Assembly (NCBI GenBank): GCA_004431415.1
Contig: QPMI01000186.1
Span: forward strand, 120,736 to 184,735
Source: Cyanophora paradoxa
Taxonomy: Eukaryota > Glaucocystophyceae > Cyanophorales > Cyanophoraceae
Length of the DNA: 64,000 nt
Direction: 5' to 3'
Each line of letters opens with the position of its first letter. The first letter of the stretch is position 1. A program made the translations under genes and the position numbers. This document shows positions 21,941 through 31,443 of this stretch, piece by piece. The notes beneath the pieces are model-generated. The model was not told where the DNA came from and did not search any database. It saw nothing but the letters and a program-made list of their open reading frames with translations.

Positions 21941-24520
21941 ATGAGCAGCGCGGAGACGGTCCTGTTCAGCCACGAGCCGGTGGAGGTGGACGCCCCCAAC
22001 GTACGGTACACCCCCGATGAGATCGTCTCGACGTACGACTACTCCTCGACTGAGGCCAAGATCGTGGGTGGCAAGCTCTCCGTACGGCCCCTCACGCGCA
22101 AGTACACGTTCCGGACCAAGCGGCGAGTGCCCAGGCTGGGGTGCGTGCGCCGGCCTCGTTGATCCCCAGTCGCCGGTGCGCGCGCTCAGGGCGCGGCGCA
22201 GCTGCATGCTGGTCGGATGGGGCGGCAACAACGGCAGCACGATGACGGCGGCCGTGGTCGCCAACCGCGAGTGCGCGCCGCAGCGCCTCGCGCCGCTCCG
22301 CTCCCTGAGCGCCCCGCGCGCCTCCGGTCCCGCAGGAAGATCAGCTGGAAGATCCGCACGGGCACGGACCACCCGGACTACCTCGGCTCGCTCACGCAGG
22401 CGAGCGTGGTCCGGATCGGCTGCCACGAGGGCAAGGACGTCTTCGTGCCCATGCGCAACCTGCTCCCGATGGTGCCCGCCCGCCCGCCCCGCCCCTCCCC
22501 GCCGGCGCGCGCCCGAGGCGCGCCGCAGGTGGACCCGAACGACCTGGTGCTGGGCGGATGGGACATCTCGAAGATGAACCTCCACGCCTCCCTCGAGCGG
22601 TGCCGCCGCCCCCGCCGGCGCCGCCGCCGGGGCGCCGGCGGGGGCGAGCGGGGCGGGGGCAGGGCGGGGGTGCTGGAGCCGGACCTGGTGAGGCAGCTGA
22701 GGCCGTGGATGGAGGCGATGGTGCCCCTGCCGGCGTCTACAGCGCCGAGTTCATCGCCGAGAACCAGGTCCGCCGCCCCGCCGCCCCGCCCCGCCCCGCC
22801 CCGCCCGCGCCCACGCCGCCGCCGCGCGCTCAGGGCGACCGCGCGGACAACGTGATCGCGGGACGAAGCAGCAGCAGCTGGAGCGCGTCCGCGCGGACAT
22901 CCGGTGCGGCCCCGCCGGCCCCGCCGCCGCCCCGGGGGCGCCTCACCGGGGCGCCCGCCGCGCAGGGAGTTCAAGAAGGCGAAGGGCCTGGACAAGGTGA
23001 TCGTCATGTGGACGGCCAACTCGGAGCGCTACAGCGAGATCAAGGCGAGCCGCCCGGCCGGCCCGACCCCGCCCCCCCGCGCACCCCGGCCCGGCCCGGC
23101 CCGACGCGGGCGGGCGGGCGCGCGCAGGCGGGCCTGAACGACACGGCGGACAACCTGCTGGCGGCCATCGCCCGCGACGAGAAGGAGGCGCGGGGGAGCG
23201 GGGCGGGGGCGGGCGGGGCTGACGCGGGGCGGGCGGGGCAGGTGTCGCCGTCGACGGTGTACGCGGTGGCCTCCGTCCTCGAGGGCTGCACCTACATCAA
23301 CGGGGCGCCCCAGAACACCCTCGTCCCCGGCGCCCTCGAGCTCGCCACCCGCCACAAGGCCCGGCCCCCGCCCCGCCCCGAGCGCCGGCCCCGGCGCCGA
23401 GCGCGGCCTCGGGCGCGGGCCCCCGCAGGTGTTCGTGGCGGGGGACGACTTCAAGAGCGGGCAGACGAAGATGAAGAGCGTCCTCGTCGACTACTTCGTC
23501 TCCGCCGGCATCAAGGCGCCGTCCCCGCCCCCCGGCCCCCCCGGGCGGCGCTGAGGGGACCAACGCGGGCTCAGGTGGAGACGATGGTGACGTACAACCA
23601 CCTCGGCAACAACGACATGAAGCAGCTCACGGACAAGGTCCGGCGCGCCCTCCCCCCGCCCCTCTCCTCGCCTCACCCCTCGCGCCCGCGCGCAGGTCAT
23701 GTGGCGCCCCAAGGAGGCGTCCAAGTCCCGCGTGCGCCCCCTCCTCCGCCGCCCTTCGCCGCCCCCGGCGGGCCCCTGAGGGCCTCCCCCGCCAGGTGAT
23801 CGAGGACATCGTGGACTCGAACCGGCTGCTCTACGCGCCGGGCGAGCGCCCCGACCACGTCGTCGTCGTCAAGGCCCGCCCCGCCCCGCCCCGCCCCGAT
23901 TCACCCGCCCCGCCCCCGCCCCCTCCGAGCGCCTTCGCCCGCAGTACGTGCCCTTCCTCGGCGACTCCAAGCGCGACGTCTCCGAGTACACCTCGAGGCG
24001 CGCGCGTGCCCGGGCCCCTGCGCCCCGCGCCCCCACGTGACCGAGCTCGCGGGGCAGGGTGTTCATGGGGGGCCACCACACGATGATCATGCACAACGAG
24101 TGCCTGGACTCGCTGCTGTGCGCGCCCCTCATGGTCGACCTCCTCGTCCTCGGCGAGCTCCTCGAGCGCATCGCCTGGCGCACCGGCCCGCCCCGCCCCC
24201 GCCTCCGCCCCGCCCCCTCGCCCCTTCGCCTCCCGGCTGACGCGGGCGGGGCCCGGGGGCGCAGAGGAGATGCCGGAGTTCGAGCGCTTCCACCCCATCG
24301 TCTCGGCCTTTGGCTACTACATGAAGATCCCCCTCGTGCCTCAGGCGCTTCCCCCGGCCCCCCTCGTTGCCCCCCGCCCCCGCTCACGCCCCCGCAGGGC
24401 ACGCAGGTCGTGAACGCGCTGGCGCGGCAGCGCGCCTGCATCGAAAACATGCTGCGCGCCTGCATCGGCCTGCCCCCGGAGAACTCCATGCTCCTCGAGA
24501 ACAAGTGCATCCGCCCCTGA
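21941..24520 (+). CDS. INO1: Inositol-3-phosphate synthase
   Basis: This NAD-dependent enzyme isomerises glucose 6-phosphate to 1D-myo-inositol 3-phosphate, the committed step of inositol synthesis. The ATG at 21941 opens [17 protein letters not shown]. Spliced exons give [15 protein letters not shown] (the NAD-binding glycine loop), [103 protein letters not shown] and [20 protein letters not shown]. It ends [10 protein letters not shown]. At least five introns have GC donors (23045, 23188, 23359, 23516, 23875), always after AAG or GAG. One break exists: near 22731-22740 the frame slips between MEAMVPLP and [11 protein letters not shown], as if one C were missing from a CC pair. An assembly error is the simplest reading. 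Confidence 0.95.
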
Positions 24521-24765
24521 GGCGCCCCGCGCCCCGCGCCCCCGCTCCAGGACGCCCCCACGCCCCTCCTCCTCCATTCGCCAGTGCCCCCTTCTCCAGT
24601 GCCCCCTTCTCCGGTGCCCCCTTCCCTGAGCACGCGCGGTTGCATCAAGTGCACCCGCGTCTACGCGCTGTTCCTTTCGAGTTCGAGCTCTCTCGCCGGA
24701 GGGGGCGGGGGCCGGGGCGGGGCCCGGGGCGGCGGGCTTGTTTGCGGACGCGTGCGAGGGGCCCC

Positions 24766-26210
24766 TCACTTTTCGAGGTCGATGTCCTCGATGTCCATGT
24801 CCTCCACCGGCACGTCCTGCGGGGCGCGCCCCCGCGTGAGCCAGAGGCCGGCCGCAGAGCGCCCGGGGCGGGGAGGGGCCCGAGGCGGCGTGGGGCTGAC
24901 GCGGCGGGGCGCCTCCTCGTGGGCGGGGGGCGGGGCCGGGGCGCACGCGCTCGTCGAGGCCGAGGAGGACGCCGGCCTCGGCGTCCTCGTCCACCTCGAA
25001 CTCCCCTGCCCCGCCCCCGTCAGCATCGGCGCAGCGGGCCCAGAGGGGCGCCCCGCGCACCCGAGTCCTCCTCCTCCGCGTCCGTCAGCTCGTCGATGAT
25101 CCCTGCCCCGCGTGAGGCGCGCGGGGCCGGCGGGGCGGGGCGGGGGGCGGGGGCGGGCACCGGCCTCGGCGGCCTCGGCGCGGGTGGCCGGGGGGAAGCG
25201 GCCGGCCCCGCCCTCCTCCTCCTCCTCCTCCTCCTCGAAGTCCTCGTCGTCATCCGGCTCCGCCAGCATCTGAGGGGGGGGTACGCCGTCAGGCGGGAGG
25301 TGGGGGCTGGGGCTGGGTGGCCGGCGCGGCTCGCCTCGACCTGGCGGCGCTTCCAGGTGGTGCCGTGGAGGCGGTCCCGCTCCTCCGCCTCCCGGTCGGC
25401 GGGGATGAGCCACATCGTGTCCTCCAGGTAGCTGCCCCCCGCCCCCCCGGCTCGCCGCCCGGCCCCGCGGCGGCCCCGGCGCCGCCCCCGCACTCACATC
25501 CAGCCGGTCTCGTCGTCGATGTGCCAGCATGGGTCGCCCGTCTCCGCCGTCCCCTGCGCCCGGGGTGAGCGTGGGCGGGGGCGCAGGGCGGGGGCGGCGC
25601 GGGCCCGCTCGTCCTCGTAGATCTGGTGCTCGTCGAACCAGATGGCGACCATCTCCTTGGAGTCGTCCAGGTAGCGCGACATCAGCCGGTGCGGCAGCTC
25701 CCCAACCTCCTCCGCTGCCCGCCCAGCCCCGCCTCAGCCCCGCCCCGCCCCGCCTCGCGCCCCCCGCGGAATCCCAGAGCGCGCACCCAGGAAGGCCGCC
25801 TCGACCTCGGCGCGGTCCCCGCGGAGGCGCAGGCGGATCACCTGCGCCGCGTCGGGGGCGGCGGCGCGGCGGGAGGGAGCAGAGGGGAGGACCCACCTCG
25901 CCCTCGCCGTAGCGCGGGTGCGAGATCGCCTCGCCGGGCAGTATGGAGCGCACGTAGTCGTGCGCCTCCGGCGCCGGCGGCCGCTGGTACTCCCTGAGAT
26001 CGTGCCGCGGTCAGCGAGGGCGCTAGCTGAGGGCAGGAACGGCAGCCGCCGCGCACTCTTGCCGCTTCGGCGTGAAAACCGCCACGTCATTGGACGGCTT
26101 GCCGGCTGCTGCGAACGCGAGCGTGCAAATCTCAGGTTGAGAGAAGCAGAGTGTATCACCCACGACCGGCCGGACGCACGAGGATCGAAATCCGGCTCGT
26201 CCATGCTCAT
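24766..26210 (-). CDS. Unknown acidic protein
   Basis: I do not recognise this gene, but its exons join cleanly. The ATG at 26210 opens MSMDEPDFDPPAGKPSNDVA, followed by VFTPKRQEEYQRPPAPEAHD. A folded-looking middle part reads YVRSILPGEAISHPRYGEGE, VIRLRLRGDRAEVEAAFLG, LPHRLMSRYLDDSKEMVAIW, FDEHQIYE, TGDPCWHIDDETGWM and YLEDTMWLIPADREAEERDR, with HGTTWKRRQ after it. The C-terminal third is strongly acidic (EPDDDEDFEEEEEEEEG, GIIDELTDAEEEDS, EFEVDEDAEAGVLLG) and ends VEDMDIEDIDLEK. Exons are short with typical C-rich introns. It has no signal peptide or membrane segment. The acidic tail would suit a nuclear or chaperone-like protein, but I assign no function. It converges on the inositol-3-phosphate synthase gene (245-bp gap). 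Confidence 0.65.
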
Positions 26211-26951
26211 GACAGGAGCCGCGATCCTCCTCGTGGATGCCCGCTTCGCGTAGCGGGGGCCAGAGAACGCGTCCGCGGACGGGCCGTGCTGGCCGCGCGA
26301 GCCCAGCCAGGAGCAGGCCGCGCTGCGCACGGAACACGCCGTGAGCACAGGAACCTCAGAAAGAGCGAAGTCCGGCAGAGGCAAGCGCCCCGAGGGCTCG
26401 GGGTCAGGCCGATCTCGATCGCAGGCGCACCGGGAAGAAACTGCGACAAAGGTGCGCCGCTCGCCGCGACGATGCTGCTCCTTCCGCTCAACCGCGCTCG
26501 CACGCACTTCGCGGGGGCGGGGTCAGTGGGGCCAGGATTTTAAGCGGCGCCGAAAGCGCACCGGGGGGCGCGGAGCATGCGGAGGATGTGCAAGGCGACG
26601 AGCCGGCCGCAAGGAAGCGCCCGGGGACGGGGGCGACGAAGCCCGGGGCCATGTTGAACGGCAGTATGCTCTACCCCCCGAACGAGAGTCCCGGTGAGTC
26701 CGGCTGAGCCTCGAGCGGTTGCCGATCACGCGCCCAGTAGATACGATCAGCCGAACTTCGTTTGATTGCTTGACCGTCCGCCATTCGCAAACGGCGGTTG
26801 CTGGTTCGCGCCCGCCCCCAGCTGCAAGGGTCTCCGAAACGGTTGTTGCTGCTACCGTATTTCCTTTGACTAACGTACAACCTCTTCAGCTTCCGCGGGG
26901 CGGAGGCGCACGTGGCGCATCGGACGAGGCGGTGGAGCCCCGGACACAGCG
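26211..26951. other. Divergent gap, acidic protein / dual-specificity phosphatase
   Basis: This 741-bp stretch has moderate GC and should hold both promoters and any 5' untranslated exons. A frame starting MAPGFVAPVPG on the minus strand at about 26650 is possible but has no support. Confidence 0.4.
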
Positions 26952-27984
26952 ATGCAAGGGCACGCGGCAGAAGCTGATCGCTACGCTGCGTCTCGCCTGA
27001 TCTGCCGCGTACGCAGGGGTCCGCGGGCCGACGACGCGGACGACGCTGAGTGCTTCGGCGTCGAGGAGGAGATCGAGGAGATGGAGGAGGAGGAGGTGGA
27101 GGAGCACGAGGAGCTGCTCGACGACCGGCCCATGAAGGCGAGCGAGCCGGCTGCCTGAGCCCAGCGCCTTGTCCGGCCGGCCCGAGCGCGCCCCGAGCGG
27201 TCCGGGGCCGGCGGGGCAGATCACGGAGGGGGTCTTCCTGGGGTCGTGGGAGGCGGCGCAGAACGTGGCGGCGCTGCGCGAGGCCGGCTGCACGCACATC
27301 CTCACCGTCGCGCGGGGCCTCCGCCCGCCCCACCCTGGCTTCAGCCTCCACACCATCGACATCGAGGACGACGTGCGCCTCGCCGCGCCCCGCCCGCCCC
27401 TCGCTTCCCCCTCCCGAGCCGGACGCTGGCGCCCCAGACGGACCAGAACCTCCTCGAGCACCTGCCCGCCTGCATGTCCTTCATCCGCGCCGCCCGCGCC
27501 GGCGGCGGCGCCATCCTCGTTCACTGGTGCCCCTCTCTCTCGGCCCGCCGCGACGGCCCTTAAGTCGTGCTTCCCTCCCCCAGCCTCGCCGGGGTCTCCC
27601 GCTCCGCCTCCGTCGTTATCGCTTTCTTGGTACCGCCCTTCTTCCCCGCCCCGGGCACGCGTACCCCGCCATCGGCCTTACGCCCTTGCCCCCGGCAGAT
27701 GCAGGAGAGGGGCATGTCCCTCAACGATGCGTTCAACCACGTCCGGGAGGTGAGCGGACCCCTTGAACGGTACCCAAGCCCCTTGAGCGACGCGGCGAGG
27801 GGGCGGGCAGGTGCGGCCGTGGGTGAGCCCCAACCCGTCCTTCATCCACCAGCTGCGCCTCTTCGAGCTCGCCGGCTGCGACTGCGCCCGCGCCATCGCC
27901 GCCGCCGCCACCGTCGCCGCCGCCGCTGGGCTCCCTTCCGTCGCCGGCCGCGGCGGAGGCACGGCCCCCGCGGCGCCCTCCTGA
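26952..27984 (+). CDS. Dual-specificity protein phosphatase
   Basis: This cysteine phosphatase is of the small DUSP type and likely acts on phosphotyrosine and phosphothreonine. The ATG at 26952 gives an acidic lead (MQGHAAEADRYAAS, then VEEEIEEMEEEEVEEHEELL). The intron after RPMK has a GC donor (27137) and leads to ITEGVFLGSWEAAQNVAALR, the typical DUSP entry. HTIDIEDD is spliced to TDQNLLEHLPACMSFIRAAR; the aspartate of IEDD is the likely general acid. The catalytic loop, formed across an intron, is HCLAGVSRSAS, which matches HCxxGxSRS. It continues with MQERGMSLNDAFNHVRE and VRPWVSPNPSFIHQLRLFE and ends in an Ala/Gly-rich tail. All catalytic residues are present. The acidic N-terminus is unusual for a small DUSP. 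The substrate is unknown. Confidence 0.92.
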
Positions 27985-28212
27985 GCCTTCCGAGTTTCAC
28001 TGCATGCGCAGTCTTAGGCTGGAGTAATCCAGAATACTAGTAGGCCATAGGTTAGCCCCTCAGATCTAGACGTAGTAGGCTAGATTGCGTATTGCGAGGC
28101 ACTTACCATATTGCACGTTTTGCGAGGTACACTGCGGCACAGACTGAGAACTTCTCGGAATATCATATCATAGTATGTGACAACTACTATGTGTCAACGT
28201 CATGCGATTCCG

Positions 28213-28232
28213 GATCCGATGATCATCGGATC
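28213..28232. repeat. Perfect 20-bp palindrome GATCCGATGATCATCGGATC, 3' of the phosphatase
   Basis: This perfect palindrome lies 229 bp beyond the phosphatase stop codon. It shares its central 18 bp with the palindrome at 20120, and as there, tgtacatgt follows on the plus strand within about 8 bp. A half copy (gatccgatgatcg) lies at 28353. Confidence 0.75.
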
Positions 28233-28681
28233 GACTGTACATGTCGGACTCGATCGCGAGCTCGAGCAATCCCCCGAAGCGTACTGTATACGTACATGTG
28301 ACACGCCGTGACGTGCATGCCATGCCATGATGTGTCGACGTCATGCCATGATGATCCGATGATCGTGATAACTGAAAGTCGGACTCAATCGTGAGCGAGT
28401 TTCGAAGCCTTTAAATTTGAAGCGCTGCATCACCCGAGTCATGGTATGGCGAATGAAACGAGGGGCACTGCGGCAGGCCCCCCTTGCATTGATAATTAGA
28501 AAGAACACAACTGTGTGACAAGAGCCTGATAGCACACAAATGCAGATGCGAATAGGGTATAATTAAAACGGGGCGCTCCGGGGCTCGCGGCGCCGTGGCC
28601 GGCCCGGCGACCTTCCCGTCGGCGAGCGCGGGAAGCAACGCCGGGGGACACGGCGCCACCGCCCGGAGCGGGTCCAACCAA

Positions 28682-28712
28682 GCTGCCTGCCTGCCTGCCT
28701 GCCTGCCTGCCT
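28682..28712. repeat. (CTGC)n tetranucleotide microsatellite
   Basis: About seven uninterrupted copies of the ctgc unit lie in the predicted 3' untranslated region of the minus-strand membrane-protein gene, about 40 bp past its stop. Confidence 0.9.
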
Positions 28713-28749
28713 ACGTGCGATCTGATGCAGATGCGCTGTACACTCCTCC

Positions 28750-30919
28750 TCAGACCTGCACGGCCGCCTCTCCCTCCTCGAGGTGCACGGGCACCGCGGG
28801 GATCGCCGCCTCCTCCCCCCCTCCCGCCGCCCCCTCCGGCCCCGCCGGCCCTGCCGCCTCAGCAGCCGCCGCCTCCACCTCCGGCGTCGCCTCCGGCGGG
28901 GTGGCAGGCTTTGCCGCCTCTGGCGAGGCCGACCGTTCGGGCTCTGGGGGGGTGGAGGGCTTGGCCTCCGGGGGGGTAGACGGCTTGGCCTCCGGAGGGG
29001 TAGACGGCCTGGCCTCCGGGGAGGCCGACCGTTCGGGCTCCGGGGGGGTAGACGGCCTGGCCTCTGGGGGGGTGGAGGGCTTGGCCTCCGGGGGGGTGGA
29101 GGGCTTGGCCTCCGGGGGGGAGGAGCGCTCGGGCTGGGGCGGGGTGGCGAGCCTCTGGGCGGGGGCGGTGCCGGGCCTAGAGGACTCGTAGTCGGGGATG
29201 TCGGGGGTGGGCCCCTCCACGCCCATGTCGAGGGACGAGGGGAAGGCCGACGTCGGCGCCGTCGCCGCCGCGAGCGAGCCCGGCGCTGGCGGGGCCGCCG
29301 GCGGGGTCACGCCCCGCCCCGCGCCGTCGCTCGGGTCCCGCGCCCCGTCGCCCTCCGCCTCCTCGGGCTCCGGGGCAGCGGGATCTGCTCGGCCAGGGCC
29401 CGCGCCGCCGCCGAGGGGGGCGCACGGCGGGGCCGGGGCGGCGACGGGGGCCCGCCGGGGCGCGGCGGCCCGGGGCGCGGGGATGTGCATGGGCGGCTGC
29501 TCGGGCTCGTCGTGCACGCGGCTGGGGCCGAGGTGCAGGCCCGACGACGGCTCCGCCACCGCCGGCTTCGCCCGCGGCCGGTACGCCGGGGGCCCGGGCC
29601 CAGCAGGTCGCGGCGCGCCGGCTTGAGCGGCTGGTCGCTCCAGGCGGTGCCCGGGAGCTTCACCGTCGGGGCCTCCTCCTCCTTGATCTGGCCGCGGCGT
29701 CGGGGCGGGGCGGGGCGGGGCGGGGGCGCGGGGTGGGGGCGGGGCGGGCGGACGGCGACGTCGCGGAGGACCTGGAACCAGAGGGCCGAGTTGTCCGCCG
29801 CCAGCACCTGCGCCCCCGCGCCCCTCAGCCGCCCCGCCCGCCCCGCCGAGGCGCCTCGGGGGAGGGGGCGGGGCAGACCCAGAGGAAGGCGGCGGCGGAG
29901 AGGCCGACGCTGGCGAGCTGGAGGGCGGCGCTGAAGCCGGGCCAGTGGGGGGCGAAGGAGGCGGCGGGGTTGGAGGCGCGGATGAAGTGGTCGAGGTCGA
30001 CGACGTACTTGCCCCGCCAGACGCCGACGAAGGCGGCGTGGCCGGCGAGGTTGAGCAGGGCCGAGGCCCGCACCACCCAGCGGTTGGGGTCCCGGTAGCG
30101 CCCCGCCCGCCGCACGACCAGCACCGCCATCACCACGCTCCAGACGTCGAGGGCGAGGCAGGCCGCGACGAGCACGTAGACGCCGATCGCGGCGTGGTAG
30201 AGGTTGTAGCAGCCGCCCTCGAAGAACGGCACCCGCGCCACGCGCGCCGCCGCCGCCGTCCCGAAGACGGAGGCGAGGCTGGGGAGGGGCGTGCCGCCCA
30301 CCTCCTTGTCCTTGCACTGGATCATCCCCGTGCTGATGTCCGTCGCGAAGGACCTGAAGTAGTAGTCCTCCGTGCGCCCTGCGCGCCGCCCCCGCCCCCT
30401 GCTCGGCCCCACGCGGCGCGGAGGGCGCCGCCGCCGGCGGGCAGCACAGGTCGCACCGGTGGTGTAGTCCGGGATGGCGACCGTCTGGTTGATGCGGTAC
30501 TCGATGCCCTGGAGGCCCGCGTACAGGTGGATGACAGTCTCAAGGAGCGCCAGTTGCTTCGGCTGGTACATGATCGTCTGCGAGGGCGAGAGGCGGCCAG
30601 GTTTCAGCGGGCGGAACGGTTCGCGAGGCAGGTGCGATTTCATCCCGGACCTGCAGCTCGGGCGAGCGGTACTTCTCGAGCACGCCCCAGTCGCGGGTCG
30701 TTATCGCGCAGAGCGAGAAGATGAAGGCGATTACGCTGAGCACGATCCACCTGCCGGGCCCGCCGTCAGCGGTCGCCCGGGGGGCGGCGCAGGCCTGGGG
30801 CCCACCCTTCGCCAAACTTTCGTGCCCTGCGCAGGTGGGAGGGAAGCCCCCACTCAGAATCACGGACCCGCCCGGGGCAGGATGCGGACGGACCTCAGCT
30901 TGACAAGCTGCCCCAGCAT
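28750..30919 (-). CDS. Four-helix membrane protein with PSTPPEAK repeat tail
   Basis: The family is not recognised. The ATG at 30919 (MLGQLVKL) is spliced to RWIVLSVIAFIFSLCAITT, a likely first membrane helix. A loop with TIMYQPKQLALLETVIHLYA and RINQTVAIPDYT follows. Then come IGVYVLVAACLALDVWSVVM, VVRASALLNLAGHAAFVGVW and AALQLASVGLSAAAFLWVC as helices 2 to 4. The layout (short cytosolic start, four helices, long cytosolic tail) recalls tetraspan proteins, but I see no tetraspanin CCG motif. The tail, about half the protein, is Pro/Ala/Glu-rich and contains about ten copies of an 8-residue unit EAKPSTPP or EPERSASPE (28900-29130). It ends GEAAVQV. The repeats offer many SP/TP sites for proline-directed kinases. 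Confidence 0.68.
28900..29130 (-). repeat. Coding minisatellite, 24-bp unit (EAKPSTPP)
   Basis: Tandem copies of a 24-bp unit encode EAKPSTPP, EARPSTPP and EPERSASPE in the tail of the membrane-protein gene. The nearly identical DNA copies suggest recent expansion or homogenisation. Confidence 0.85.
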
Positions 30920-31443
30920 GAACTTGGCATGCGTTCTCCTGCCACGCTCGACGTCCCATGGCCATGCTCTTATCGCTGTGCCGAGCGTAAGGGTCGTTAG
31001 AGGGCAGATGGCCGGCAGATTGCCCACTGCTGGTGTTTGGGCCACTAGGGATCGGTCACGGATACACACCGTCCCAGTTCTCCTGTGGAGGCTTCACACC
31101 GACACCCATCCTTCAGGGCCTGCTTGAGGTGCCCGAGGGCGCGGCCGCTGATCCTCGGTCAGTTTGCAGGGTTTGCGGATGGAACAGCTTCTTCACAGTC
31201 TGTGACACGCACCAGCCGAGTCTGGATTGTTCAGAGCAGCTGGATCGGAAGCTAGCTTGGCAACAAAGTGTGAGACTCCTGTACCCCAGAAGGAACCTGA
31301 ATTCTCAAAAAAAAAGCCTCTCAGCGTCTCAGTGTCTTTCACATGGTCGTACGAGCGCGCGGAGCATGGCTGATAGCATGGCGTGCCTGCTTCGGCCGTT
31401 CTGGCTCTCCGTGCCGCTTTGTGGTCGCGCTTTGTGGTCGCTT
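30920..31443. other. Divergent gap, membrane protein / second treble-clef gene
   Basis: This region should hold the promoters and the missing first exon of the treble-clef gene. It has lower GC around 31040-31340 and a nine-base A run at about 31307. No exon can be placed with confidence. Confidence 0.45.

Larger units (their letters stand above)
27985..28749. other. AT-rich convergent intergenic region
   Basis: There is no protein-like frame between the converging stop codons. The region from about 28020 to 28570 is AT-richer, with many CATG and GATC words, the palindrome at 28213 and a second copy of its half at 28353. It should hold both 3' untranslated regions. Confidence 0.6.

Noticed and set aside
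28100-28420. Repeated catgatg and gatcg words, possible CRISPR-like or satellite array
   Set aside because: The words are short and irregularly spaced, with no constant repeat-spacer length, and the setting is a eukaryotic nuclear gap.
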